A stretch of 64,000 nt of DNA from Ustilago trichophora (taxonomy: Eukaryota > Basidiomycota > Ustilaginomycetes > Ustilaginales > Ustilaginaceae), in the NCBI GenBank assembly GCA_900323505.1, contig OOIN01000031.1:496001-560000 (forward strand), in the 5' to 3' direction. Of this stretch, positions 47,293 to 58,261 are shown piece by piece (the first letter of the stretch is position 1; the number at the start of each line of letters is the position of its first letter). The notes beneath the pieces were generated by a model. The model was not told where the DNA came from. It worked only from the letters and a program-made list of their open reading frames with translations, and did no database searches. Both the position numbers and the translations under genes were made by a program.

Positions 47293-49119
47293 TTAAACTT
47301 GATCTACTTTACTACGATGTAAAGAAAAGGCAGGTGTAACCCAAGCACCACAAGCACATTGCATACCTGCCCAATCCCAACTACCCAATTTCTGAGCACA
47401 TTTAACGTTTGGACAATGAAGTTTTCCAGTAACCTGACCCGAGTTAAGTGAAGACATCCAAGCCATAGGTTCCAAAAAGTAACTTGAACAAGAAGGTGAT
47501 TTAAGCATTGAAGATATTTTAATTGTGTTGGTTCGAGTAGTGGTGGTGGGTGGTGGTGGTGGTGTAGAATCAGGAGGAGGAGGAGGAGGAGGGGATGTGA
47601 TTGAAGTTGAAGGATGAGAGCGGGGATTGGATGATCGAAGGGCTGCAAGGTGAGGTGGTAATTTGGATGCTAATGAAGCGGCTGATTGAATTTGTTTTTT
47701 TGTTGTTGTCGCTGGTTCTGTTATTGCTGATGTAGTTATACTCTTCGTCTTATCCTCGTGAGTCTCATCCTGTCCAGCATTTGCAACCTCACCAACTCCG
47801 ATCTCCCCTCTCCCTCTCCCTACCTCTACCTCTACCTCTACCTCTGCCGATCTCAAACTCGCATCTGAACCACTAACGACATTCGAGCCAACATGAGCGG
47901 GATCCCTTTTTCTATGATCAAAAGCCAATTGTCCCTTTCCCGGTTCATGAATCACGACATGATCCAAAGCAGCCAATTCTCTCCTACAACCTTTACATCT
48001 CAATTTTGGTCCTTTAAAATTTGGCCTCGGTAAAGATCCCCTATTTTCAACACTTTCATGTCCACGGATTTGTGAAACGCCTCCAGGAAGTCGACTGGAA
48101 GAGCTGGCTGTAACTTTGACCTCTTGCGTCGTCTCGGGAATCGTAGACGCAGATGTGCTAGACATGTTGATGTTGGAAATTTGGTTGGAAAGGTTTCCAA
48201 GGTCGCTTGTATGTGAAGCAGGCTTGATGGATGACAGATGTGGAATTCTTGAAGTGGTTGTGGTGGAAGAAGAAGAAGAAGAAGAGGAGGAAGAAGCTGA
48301 ACGAGAAAGAGATTTTTGAGGATTGGAAATTAAATTCGAGGAATCTTGTGTGGAGGTGGGACCGACATGATGATTTGTCGTGTTGATGGTGGTGAAAGCC
48401 TTTATGCCACTAGCACTTAACGCTGGACTAGGATATGGACTTGGATAATAACTAAGCAACATATCATCCATGCTATCACCGTTCAAGATATCGGTTTTGC
48501 TCATCAGAAAGCGTCTTACCGCCTGCCATTTCATATCGATTTCGTATCCCACTTGTTGATACAGTTCCAGTTGCGCTTTAAAACCTTGATTCGGTTCAGC
48601 GTCTTTTCTTCGTTTGCCAATCATCTGAATCGCAACAGTGGCAGAAATACGACGAATCTGCATCAAATAAGCTGCTACGATAGCAACAGATCGAGAACAT
48701 CCCGCTTGACAATGAACTAGAACCGTTCCTCTTCCAGTGGTTTGCCAAGTTCCCCATACTCCACCACGTTTTTGTCGACCCTGAACTAAAAGTTCCACCT
48801 CTTCTTCCAAAGATGGCTCTTGTAAAGCAGGAGGAGGAGGGGTGGAATCGGGAAGCCATTCTTCCTCAAGTTGACAAGAGATCAACTCGTTACATCCAGC
48901 AAAATGGACCAAAATCGGCGCTTTTTCCTCGTCATCAATACCAACATGCTTGATACAGCTACGAGGAATCATCCGTCCATCAGGAGCAAGAGGTGGAGGA
49001 ATGGGAATCTGCTGCTTCATACATGTAATGATATGAGTGATACCGGCACGAGAAAGGTATTCGGCATCCATAGCGGCTCGAACCCCTCCCACCCAAAGAC
49101 CGGGCAGAATTTCGTCCAT
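47293..49119 (-). CDS. YVH1: Dual-specificity phosphatase YVH1 (DUSP12 type)
   Basis: Intronless, 608 residues. The N-terminal phosphatase domain begins at the start Met (MDEILPGLWVGGVRAA) and holds the CX5R loop HCQAGCSRS with catalytic C137 and R143. A Pro/Glu insert (about 90-120) widens the loop before it. The C-terminal zinc-binding domain has LRCKGCRRELA near 370 and, after a long Ser/Thr/Pro insert, LHCPNVKCAQKLGSWDW and CACGAW near 575-595. YVH1 promotes release of MRT4 from pre-60S ribosomes through the zinc domain. Here that domain is split by about 150 residues of low complexity, which makes the protein much longer than yeast YVH1 (364). The start is the ATG at 49119. Confidence 0.93.
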   Translation of the reverse strand: MDEILPGLWVGGVRAAMDAEYLSRAGITHIITCMKQQIPIPPPLAPDGRMIPRSCIKHVGIDDEEKAPILVHFAGCNELISCQLEEEWLPDSTPPPPALQEPSLEEEVELLVQGRQKRGGVWGTWQTTGRGTVLVHCQAGCSRSVAIVAAYLMQIRRISATVAIQMIGKRRKDAEPNQGFKAQLELYQQVGYEIDMKWQAVRRFLMSKTDILNGDSMDDMLLSYYPSPYPSPALSASGIKAFTTINTTNHHVGPTSTQDSSNLISNPQKSLSRSASSSSSSSSSSTTTTSRIPHLSSIKPASHTSDLGNLSNQISNINMSSTSASTIPETTQEVKVTASSSSRLPGGVSQIRGHESVENRGSLPRPNFKGPKLRCKGCRRELAALDHVVIHEPGKGQLAFDHRKRDPAHVGSNVVSGSDASLRSAEVEVEVEVGRGRGEIGVGEVANAGQDETHEDKTKSITTSAITEPATTTKKQIQSAASLASKLPPHLAALRSSNPRSHPSTSITSPPPPPPPDSTPPPPPTTTTRTNTIKISSMLKSPSCSSYFLEPMAWMSSLNSGQVTGKLHCPNVKCAQKLGSWDWAGMQCACGAWVTPAFSLHRSKVDQV

Positions 49120-49598
49120 CTTGATTTCGCTTTAAAGCTGGCTCCCAAATTCGACACAGCACAAGCTTTGCTGATGCTGTTTGGATTCGAGTTGGATGTC
49201 CAACCAAGATCAGAGCATGGCGTGAGAAAAGGTGATGGATGTGACAAGAAATGAGGATCGAGTCAAAGACGAAACCAGAGCTGACTGAGTGGGTGAAGCA
49301 AGAAAGTGTAGTGTAGTGTGGATAGAATCCAAAGTTTCAGATGGAAATCATCACAACTTCAGGCACGAGCCAGCCTTGGCAACCTCGGTTATGAATGGGC
49401 TTGTCTGTGTGGGTGTGTGTGTGTGTGTGTGTTTTTTTTGGGTCTCCTCCACACACACACCAAATTGCTGGATACCACATTGTTGTATCAACACTTCTCC
49501 GTATTCATATACCTTGACCCTTACCATTCGACCTCATTCCTCGATCTGGGCGATAAGAAAGGAATCAACACAAGGCTTGTATTCGGAAATGTCAGGCA
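49120..49598. promoter_or_regulatory. YVH1 promoter region with (GT)n run
   Basis: About 480 bases between two leftward genes (YVH1 start, MFS stop). Contains a (GT)n stretch at about 49410-49431 followed by T8. Nothing else recognised. Confidence 0.45.
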
Positions 49599-51547
49599 TT
49601 ACGCCCTACCAGGCTTGTACATGCTACGAGAGCGCAATCGGTCACCAAAGCGAAAAACCAGATAAGGCATTGGCATGGTTAGAATGACGAGACCGGCGAG
49701 CATTGTATAGAGATACGCGATGCCTCCTAGCTTTTCGTGCAATCGATGGGTGCATAACGGAATGCTTTTGACCGTCCATATGGGAATAAAAGAGGTCAAT
49801 TGTTTGTCCAAGAAGAGGCGTTGACTTGAAATGGGGAACACACTTACGTGGCGCCAGAGAGCGATCTTCCGATGACAGTGGCGGCGATCTGATGTGCGGT
49901 AGAGTATAGCAAAGAGTCAATGTGACCAAAAACAAGACAGTAGTGATGGTTTTCATGGAGCAACGTACAGCTGAAGAAGAGTACCATCGATAACAGTCGC
50001 CTAAATACCCTATCCAGCCTTGAAAGACTAGAACCATCGCCGCGCCAATCGGGATTCCGGCCAGCATGGGTACAGGGTAGGGTATACTTGTTCGTCCTAG
50101 CCATCCCGCCCAGCTGTCGAGCAATACACATTATTCGTCTGTGAGTATATACGCCATAGATACTCCGACAAGGATCATGGGACTCACAGAAGACCAACAG
50201 CTACGAGGGGAGCGACCAAGAAAGTGGGTAGCAACCTGGCTTCCGGTACAGGTCCCCCAGCAGCTTTGCATCTCTTGGAATAGTATCTTTCGCATAGTGG
50301 CAACAAAGCAGCGGCGATGGCTCCTCCAAAGCCCATCGGGAGAAACGTAATACCAGCTGGAAAGGAGGTCCTCAACCAAGAACGTCAGATCGGTCCATGT
50401 TCATCATTGTGTATGCCGGATCGACTCACTATGCACGGCATCGAGCCGGTAGATCCCCGGCGGGCCAAAGATCAACGGCCAGCTAGCGAAGAAGATATAC
50501 CTGTTGAAATCTCTGCAAAAGCCGCATCAGCATTTCTCTCAATCTTGTCTAAGTCAGCCTCTGTGTTGACTCACATCAGAGCAAAGAAGAAAGAAAGGTA
50601 AAAGTTGGCGCACATGACGATCGGTTCTCTGCACATCATATTTAGCTATTCTCCGCAAATAGTAGCTCGGCCAATGTCAGCAATCGACATTGTCCTTTTG
50701 GCTTCTCTCGAGATCTGTGGATGGAGCAAGTGCTCACGGGTCTGCCGAGATTGATGACGACAAAAGTTGTAGCTCTTTGGCGCCAAGTAGCACGTGATTG
50801 CAAGTCATCTTTTGGGTTTGTCTGAGCGGCTATAACTGGGAGGTAGGTCTCTGGTATGCAAAACAGCGCTGCTTCCAGAAGCATACCTACTGCTCCGAGC
50901 AACCAAAACACAAAAGGCCATCGAAGATCCATGCTAACTACCGCGCCAAAGAGCGGACCGAAGCAAGGACCCAGAAGCGGAGCGAGGGAAGCAACGATCA
51001 TGGGTTTTGCACGATTTGGCGGTGGAAAAAGATCCGTGATTACCGCCGCGGCATTTGAGAAGGCCGAAGAAGCAAATGCTCCTGCTAAAAAGCGACATGA
51101 GAAGAGAGCAGATTTGGTCGGAGCCAAGGCGCATCCGATGTTGGTCAAAGTGTAAAAGAGCGTCGAAGATAAAAAGACGCATCTTCTTCCATAGATCTCG
51201 GATAAGGGAGCCCACATGAGAGGACCAGCGACACAGCCGCCGACGAAAGATGTAGAGATGAGAACCATTTCCTCGTTGGAAAGGTCGAACTGGGTGACCA
51301 TGTGCGTTCCAGCTCCATTGGGGGCGGTGGATGCAAAGGAGGCGTTGAACATGGTGAGACCCACTAGAAAGGTGTAAATCCACTTGCGACGGGTTGACCA
51401 GAGTACAGGGTCAATCGTGGAGGTGGGTTGGAGAGGTGTTGCTTCGTTGATGGCGACATGGTCAGGTGTGGCTGCACGAGATTGGTTGGCATCGAAGAGG
51501 GCTGCTACTTGGCGGACAATGGTGGCAAAGCACATTTGAGGATCCAT
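49599..51547 (-). CDS. MFS transporter, DHA1 (drug/polyamine:H+ antiporter) type
   Basis: Seven exons: 50738-51547, 50575-50645, 50430-50500, 50188-50356, 49969-50113, 49848-49888 and 49599-49764. All are GT-AG with matching phases, giving 490 residues and about 12 membrane helices. Helix 2 to 3 carries the motif A-like PLSEIYGRRCVFL. The second half opens with REPIVMCANFYLSFFFALMY, and GWIGYLGDCYRWYSSSA and RSLSGAT are typical of the fungal FLR1/TPO group. The exported substrate cannot be told. The start is set at 51547 (MDPQMCF); an in-frame ATG at 51670 would add 41 residues without family support. The final short exons are inferred from homology-like pattern and are less sure. Confidence 0.85.
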
Positions 51548-52373
51548 GATGGCGGTGAGGTGGACCTTGATGGGGAAGAAAGCACTCGAGCACTCGACCT
51601 CTATATGCTTTTTCTTTTTCTGCCTCTCAGGGCTGGATAGAGGCTGAAATGGACGTAGCAGAATGAGCATGATTCGGATTCACGGAAGCCCCGACGCTCG
51701 TCGAATGCTTCAAACGATTATTCTTGCCACCACCAGTAAGACGGCTGGTCCGAATTGCTCGCCAGAAGATCTCGTGACCATGGTCAAAGCTCAGTCAGCG
51801 TTCTAATATAAAGTCACATGGGGCTCGATGGTCATGAACGTTGTGACAATGTCGGAAGAGCCGAGTGGAAACGAATGAGGAGCGGAAAGAGGATCAAAAG
51901 CGGAGAAGCCGAACGCTCAGACTCTTTGACGTTGGACCCTGCATTTCGACTTTTTTTCTTTTTTTTTTTTTTTTTCTTTTCTTTTGGCAGCACAAAATAT
52001 AATCAGCCGATGTGAAACCATAGAGCCCGATTTTGTCATTTCAGATACGATTCAAAGGCAAACTTTTCGGAGCGCGCCGCTTTGGATTTGGCTTTGGAAT
52101 TTGCCAACAGAGTAGTCGATCACGATCTTTATCTGAGTTTTAAGGCGGAAATCGACTCAATGTATTTATTCTATTGCTCGGAAGCGATGAGTGTTTTCTG
52201 GTGCGAGAAGAACTCTTTCTCTCTCTCTCGAGTGAGCTCGTGCCATTTCCCAACGAGCCAGAGAGAGACAGAGAATCGCCGACACCATCTGATCTCCAAT
52301 TTCCACACATATCATACTGTCCTTCACCATCCACGTATCATCACCAACTGCACATAGTACACATATATTCACG
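51548..52373. promoter_or_regulatory. Divergent promoter region of the MFS gene and ATP18
   Basis: About 830 bases between outward start codons. A T-rich run (about 51952-51982, T with a few C) and CT-rich pieces near 52208-52225 are visible. No ORF here looks coding. Confidence 0.45.
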
Positions 52374-52772
52374 ATGGCTTTCTTCGGCTTCCGCGCTTAC
52401 CCAACTCCCATCTTGAAGCCCATGTGGCCTTTCTTCATCGCCGCCGGTGTCGTGTTTTACGGTGTAAACAAGCTTCAGGCTGTTGCCGTTTCGACCGAGG
52501 AAGCTTCCAAGGATCCCCGCAACCCTTACGGTTAGTATTGGCTCGGATGCATCGACGAAACACACCGGAGACTCGACATGCATTGGTGGACGACAATTCG
52601 CAGTGGAGCAAAGCAATCTTGTGTAGCCGGTCGAAGATGGGAAGGAGGAGGATAGTTGCACTAGCGTTGATACTTTGACGAGACGGAAAGACTTACTAAA
52701 CCCAACACTTTTGTTGTTTCTCTGCGTCGCACACTTACAGGCCAGAAGGTGCTCAAGGAGGCCCACCACTAA
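52374..52772 (+). CDS. ATP18: ATP synthase subunit j (ATP18)
   Basis: Small subunit of the membrane part of mitochondrial F1Fo ATP synthase, linked to dimer formation. Two exons, 52374-52530 and 52741-52772, with donor GTTAGT and acceptor ACAG, encode 62 residues. The sequence has the family features: RAYPTPILKPMWPFF, one membrane helix (PFFIAAGVVFYGVNKLQ) and the DPRNPYG motif near the end, cut by the intron after the Tyr. It is shorter than most ORF thresholds and would be missed without splicing. The start is the only ATG before the motif. No separate presequence is expected in this family. Confidence 0.9.
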
Positions 52773-53295
52773 ATCCATAGCAAGACGTACACCTTTTGGA
52801 CGCAAAGAAAACGACATCCGATGCACTGCAACTTGGATCTACTACTCGGTCTAGTAGTTCGACATGGTACCCCTATCGACCTGACGCACGTATCAACTGC
52901 GTTACTGCACCAAAACTTATTGGGCTTATAGACGCAGTCGCAGTGACATCTCTTTGCGCTTTTACTTGCAAAAACTACACATCTTGCGCAATGCAAAACT
53001 AGATTCCGACTCCGACTTTTAAGTATGGATCGACTGTGTAGGATCAGGATGCATCTGTGATTTGCGCTTTTTGTTCTCTAGCCGATGCTAAGATCAGGTG
53101 TGTTGGATTTTGCCGATGGGGATGGGAGCAAGGTCAGATTCTGGGACCAGATTAGTTGGGACGGGGCAGAGATGTACTTGAGCTGACAGGATTGACCGTA
53201 TGTTTGCTTGAGCTTGTCTCATACGACTGCAAGACTGTAGATTGAGCGCCATAAGGCATTGATCAAGGCATAGGTGAGACCATGCTGGTGGATAC

Positions 53296-53348
<53 letters not shown>

Positions 53349-55117
53349 CGTGTGATGACAACGGAGCTACATGTATGAAGCTGTACATCTTGTCCAAGAC
53401 GATGGACTGGGACCAGGATCGACAATTCGTCTAGTGAGTGATTCAGGAGGCACTTGTATTCAAGCAGCTGCATCGGCGGCAAGGTCTACATGTCAAGTTG
53501 TTGTGTTGAAGGATGATTCCCGACATCTTCAAGCTGAAGCTGGCATCTTGGTAAAGGTTCATCTCCGATTTTGAGATGTGAGCAGCTTTAACACGATCCG
53601 ATGCCAATTTCCTCTTCGCTTGATTATTCTTTCGATCTCACATTTCCCCGTGACAAAATTGTATGTACAATGTAGCGACCTACAACAACCGCCCCCCCTT
53701 GTCTTCTGTGTGGCACTCTTTTTGAAAATGAGATTGCACGGCTTGGTTGGCAAACAGGTTTGGATGGTTTTCCACGTGTTGTGTTAGCAATTGTGGTTGG
53801 GATGTGGGATGTGGGTTGGTGGGTTTTGCGAGAGCAGCGGTTCCAGTAAGTAACTTAGAACTGTGCTGTCAAACTGAAGCCAAATGAGACGACAGCCCGT
53901 GTGATAACGAAATGCTCCGGCCTTGCTGTGCAATGTTATGCTGTCACTGCTGAGACTGTCAATCAATACTGGACGGACGGATGGCACGTTTACTTGATCA
54001 CCATGTTTGTGTGTACTGTATGTGTATGTGTGTGTAGATTGGACCGTGCCAAGATCCATTGAGCGCCACAAAAGGTATACATGCGTGTGTGTGTGAGAAG
54101 GTTGCTGGCAGAACAGCAAACAGAGAAATACACTGTAGAGATTCCGGCTTGACCGGCAAATCGCATATCTATCAGAGTCTGTGAGAACAGAGGAATCGCT
54201 TGCACGCACGCATACACGCACGCACGCGCACTGCTCTCTCTTTTTCACAATTGCCCACAACACTCAACGCGGACGGATGTGCTGTTCCGGCCAGAGCTGT
54301 ATTTTATTCGAGTGTCAATGTCAGCTCTTCCGGTCCAAATCAAAAGATGATGATGCCCAAATTTTGGTCACAATGACAGGTGTTACGATAACAAACATAG
54401 ATACAAGAGACTCTCTCTTCTCTTCAACTTGTTGTCGGATCTCACCAAACAAAGGCAAGTGAGCAAGTAAGCAAGTAAGGAGGCAAGGATGGTGAATAAG
54501 GCATTGCGGAAGAAGCGATAGTGTTACAGGAAGGACGGGCACGGCTCCAGAGGTCAAATGTGTGAGAGAGTGTGAGAGAGAGAGTGTGTGTGTGGAGAGG
54601 CACACAGAGAGACAGAGACGGCTGAGATGCCTTTGCCTCTGCCTCTGTCTCTCTTTCAATGCGGTGCTTGGCGCGCACTGTCGTATTCTCCCCTGCCTCT
54701 TTCCAGAGCAAGAGAGCGGCAACCCCCGCACTCTCTCTGAAACATTACACTCAGATCCGGTAACCACACCGCCTGCCGCTTACTCGGACCAGCCGAACTT
54801 CCCGGTTGAGCCTTTCCCTCTCTCTCAGTGTCTTTCTCTCTCTCTGTGGTGACCCCTCTTTTTGGCTTTGCTCTCTCTCTCTCTCTGCTTGTCACATCCT
54901 CCTCTCGATCATCACAACCACCATCGACATCATCATCGACTCAGCCATTTCTACCATCATCTCAGCTAGTCTCACTTTTCTCTATTTCCATCACTTTTCC
55001 CCTTTTGGATCAGAGCACAGCTGTGTGGATTCCCCTCCCAATCACTGATCGCAGCATACATACACCTCTACATTCTCGCTTTTCACTCCACCACACATCA
55101 TAGCAACGACAATCAAA
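52773..55117. other. Long gene-free stretch upstream of the acyl-CoA synthetase
   Basis: About 2.3 kb. It holds the ATP18 3' end, a 52-base T homopolymer (53297-53348), GT/TG-rich tracts (about 53999-54095), AG/GT-rich tracts (about 54555-54620), CT-rich tracts (about 54820-54890) close to the downstream leader, and many short ORFs made of these repeats. I see no protein or RNA gene I can support. Confidence 0.45.
53297..53348 (+). repeat. 52-base T homopolymer
   Basis: Uninterrupted T from 53297 to 53348, the longest homopolymer in the window. No element end or target duplication could be recognised around it. Length may be imprecise for technical reasons. Confidence 0.9.
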
Positions 55118-57202
55118 ATGACAACCGACTTGCCAAACGAGGTTCACTTCCCCTTGGACAAGCAGATGCTTCCCGTCCCCGGTTCCAAGACCCCCGGTTT
55201 CTCCCCCATCTACAAGAGCGCCGCTCAGCCCGAATGGCACACCACCTCCACCGTCTACGAGACCCTTCTCCGTGCCAAGGATGAAAATCTCAAGGACGAC
55301 GTTGCCGGTTGGAGACCCTGGAATCCTGTCACCAGAAACTTTGAGAACTACTTTGAATGGTATACCCACGAGGAGATTGAGGAGGAACGAACTGCCATTG
55401 GTTCCGGTCTCGGTGCTCTGGCCAAGCAGGGTCGTCTCGGAGACATTGGTCAGTCTGAATGGACTGTCGGTATGTGGATGCTGAACCGTCCCGAATTCAT
55501 GGTCATCGACTATGCTTGCTTGGCTTACAGCCGTCGTACCGTCTCTCTTTACGAGACCTACGACACGGCCACAGCCCAGTACATTCTCGACCACGCCGAG
55601 ACACGTGTCCTTTTCACTACTCCCAACCACGTCGGTCCTGCCCTTGCCGCTGCTCAGGCTGGCAAGTTGCCCCTCTTGAAGGCCATTGTCATCCTCGATC
55701 CCTTCCGTCCCAGCAAGGCCACTGTCAAGGCCGGCATCGTCGACCCTCAGCGTGACCTTCTTGCCAAGGAGTGGGCCAAGACCTGCGGTATCGAGATCTT
55801 CAACTGGTTCGAGATCCTCGACCTCGGTCGCAACAATCTCGCCGCTCACATCCCTCCCAAGTACGACACCATCCACAGCTTCTGCTACACCTCGGGTACT
55901 ACGGGTAATCCCAAAGCTGCCATCATCACCGCCGGCATGGGTGGATACGTCACCACCACCATGGCCTTCCACAAGCGAGGTCGATTCACCGTCATCTCGT
56001 ATCTCCCCACTGCCCACATCTATGCCCGTCTTTGCGAGATTGTCGTCGTTCGTACCGGTGGAAAAGTGGGATACTTTTGCGGTGACACTACCCGTCTTTT
56101 GGAGGATATGGCGATTCTCAAGCCCGAAATGTTTCCTTCGGTACCTCGTGTTTTGAACCGCATTGCTGCGCTCGTTCAGGCCCAGGCTGCAGCTCCCGGT
56201 CTCAAAGGCGCTCTGCTTCGCAAGGCGCTTGCTGCCAAGATTGCCAATCACGATCGAGACGGTACTTTGACCCACGCCCTGTACGACCGATTGATCTTTA
56301 GCAAGGTCAAAGCTGTACTCGGTGGCAACGTTCAGTACATCACCTCTGGTTCGGCTCCGATTCGTGGAGACGTACTCAAGCTTCTCCGTGTTGTGCTCTC
56401 CTGCGATGTTCGAGAGGGATACGGACAGACTGAAAACTACGGATTCTGCACCGTCATGTCGCCCGATGACACGTCTCTCGGATCCGTTGGTGCCATCTAC
56501 CCCGGCATGGAGCTTAAACTTGGTGACGTTCCCGACCTCGGCTACACTTCCGAAGACAAGCCTTTCCCACGAGGAGAAGTGCTGGTCAAATCGCAATGCA
56601 CTTTCCCCGGATACTACAAGGATGAAGCCAAGACCAAAGAGACTCTCACCGACGACGGTTTCCTACGCACCGGAGACATTGGCGCCATTGACGAATTTAA
56701 TCGTCTCAAGATTGTGGATCGTGTCAAGTCGTTGCTCAAACTTTCACAGGGAGAATACGTGGCTATTGACAATCTGTCCGAGTTTTACGGACAAAATCCA
56801 TTGGCAGCTCAATTGTTGGTGCATGGTGATTCGTTCCGTGATCACTTGGTTGGAATCTCGGTTCCCGAACCGACCACATTTGCTCCATTTGTGACCAAGT
56901 TGTTGGGAAGGCAGATTGCGGTCGAGGATACCGTGGCTTTGGAGGAAGCATGTAAGGATGAAAAGGTTTTGTCGGCTTATTTGGATCAGTATACAAAGAT
57001 TGCAAGGAACAACAAGTTGAAGGGTTTCGAGTATATTAAAGGTCTTTATTTGACTATGGAGCCATTTTCGGTTGAAAATGGTTTACTTACTCCTACTTTT
57101 AAGGTAAAGAGACATGAGGCGGTGAAACATTTCAAAGATCAGATTGAAGAAATGTACGCTAAAGGTCCTATTGATGTTTCTAGTGGTCGTCCTAAGCTTT
57201 AG
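55118..57202 (+). CDS. Long-chain fatty-acid-CoA ligase (AMP-binding)
   Basis: Activates fatty acids to acyl-CoA with ATP, feeding lipid synthesis or beta-oxidation. Intronless, 694 residues, the usual length. The P-loop-like motif is YTSGTTGNPKAAI (Y257 to I269). YGQTENYG marks the A5 region. The FACS signature DDGFLRTGDIGAIDE starts at about D512 and runs into the conserved KSLLKLSQGEYVA. The C-terminal lid ends KVKRHEAVKHF. The protein ends in Pro-Lys-Leu, close to but not the strict peroxisomal PTS1; location is therefore open. No N-terminal membrane helix is seen. The CT-rich leader and the choice of frequent codons suggest strong expression (inference). The start is the ATG at 55118. 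Confidence 0.93.
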   Translation: MTTDLPNEVHFPLDKQMLPVPGSKTPGFSPIYKSAAQPEWHTTSTVYETLLRAKDENLKDDVAGWRPWNPVTRNFENYFEWYTHEEIEEERTAIGSGLGALAKQGRLGDIGQSEWTVGMWMLNRPEFMVIDYACLAYSRRTVSLYETYDTATAQYILDHAETRVLFTTPNHVGPALAAAQAGKLPLLKAIVILDPFRPSKATVKAGIVDPQRDLLAKEWAKTCGIEIFNWFEILDLGRNNLAAHIPPKYDTIHSFCYTSGTTGNPKAAIITAGMGGYVTTTMAFHKRGRFTVISYLPTAHIYARLCEIVVVRTGGKVGYFCGDTTRLLEDMAILKPEMFPSVPRVLNRIAALVQAQAAAPGLKGALLRKALAAKIANHDRDGTLTHALYDRLIFSKVKAVLGGNVQYITSGSAPIRGDVLKLLRVVLSCDVREGYGQTENYGFCTVMSPDDTSLGSVGAIYPGMELKLGDVPDLGYTSEDKPFPRGEVLVKSQCTFPGYYKDEAKTKETLTDDGFLRTGDIGAIDEFNRLKIVDRVKSLLKLSQGEYVAIDNLSEFYGQNPLAAQLLVHGDSFRDHLVGISVPEPTTFAPFVTKLLGRQIAVEDTVALEEACKDEKVLSAYLDQYTKIARNNKLKGFEYIKGLYLTMEPFSVENGLLTPTFKVKRHEAVKHFKDQIEEMYAKGPIDVSSGRPKL

Positions 57203-58261
57203 CAAAAAGACCTTTTCTCAGAGGAGTTTGGGGAAAGAGGTTTTAAGTTGGCGGGGGTGGGGATGGAATGAATTTATTGGATTGTTTGGGAAAAAGAAAA
57301 AGGAAAGAAAAATTGGATCTTTTTTTTACAGTGTTGTGTGCGGAAAGAATGGAAATTAGAGTGAATTTTCTTGATGATTTTTGTTGTGTTGATTTTTTTA
57401 ATTTGTTTTTTTTTGAGGAGAGTGTAAGATGTGATTGTACGGGTGAGGGGAGATCGAGGGTTAAGGGTGTAATCGGCGGGCAACCAAGGACTCATTTTAG
57501 AGTTCATCCAGGGAGCGGGCAGAACGGTAAGAGGCGATGAGATCTTGTGCGAAGCTGGGGGCTTGTGCAGAGTGGCAACGGGCAGGTTTGTGTGAATGGG
57601 GGGATGGATGGGATGATGCAGTGAGTTGCACTCGAACCCGGGGGGGCGAGCAGACAGGCGAGTCAGCGCACTGCTCACAGGAACGACGAGCAGGAACAGG
57701 ACATCTAACAGGGCGGCTAAAGACACTAGGACGGCCCAGCCAAACCCGGGAGCCAGCTCGGGGATGAGCACCGCAATGCAGGACCCACTCTCCCTCCCTA
57801 ACCACCTCGAGCAGACTGAACTAGCCGCACCCCATTGTACCACAGCACACTCCCAAGCACCAGACTTTAACACTTTTTGACTCTTTCGGGGGGTGAACTG
57901 GATGCGGATTTTTCAAGGCGGTGTGTGTTGTTTTGCATGGTGTGCAGTAGTGTCAGTGAAAAAGAGACAAGGCTGCTTGTATGAAGGCCAACTCGTGTCA
58001 AAGATCCCTGCACATGCCCCTAAAACCGCTGCTTTCAACATCACCCTAATCGTGGCTTCCACCAATCCCGCACTGCATCCATCTCTGCCCCAAGACGCTC
58101 CAAGAACGAGACAAGTCACCATCTGCCCGTATAAATCTTCCATCACACCTTTCTTCTTACTAAAACGCACAGATCAACCTACACTACAACAAAAAAGTCA
58201 CGTTAACACCTTCCTTCCGGAGACAACACCTCTCAATCTAACTTAACCCACAATCCCAAAA
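57203..58261. other. Gene-free 3' region of the acyl-CoA synthetase
   Basis: T-rich 3' flank (about 57290-57420), then mixed sequence up to the repeat element. Two longer ORFs (57893-58246 forward, 57274-57873 reverse) start only with GTG and lack any domain; I do not regard them as genes. Confidence 0.45.

Noticed and set aside
51548..51670. 41-residue N-terminal extension of the MFS protein from an upstream ATG
   Set aside because: The extra part is Lys-rich and not typical of the family; the ATG at 51547 gives a normal short cytosolic head. Kept as an alternative only.
57620..57645. GGGTTCGAGT on the reverse strand, resembling a tRNA T arm
   Set aside because: The flanking bases cannot form the 5-base T stem, and no A box or acceptor stem fits at the right distance.
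57274..57873. 199-codon reverse ORF after the acyl-CoA synthetase
   Set aside because: Starts only with GTG, has no family pattern, and its end is translation of the T-rich 3' flank.
57893..58246. 117-codon forward ORF before repeat element G
   Set aside because: No ATG start (GTG only) and no recognisable domain.
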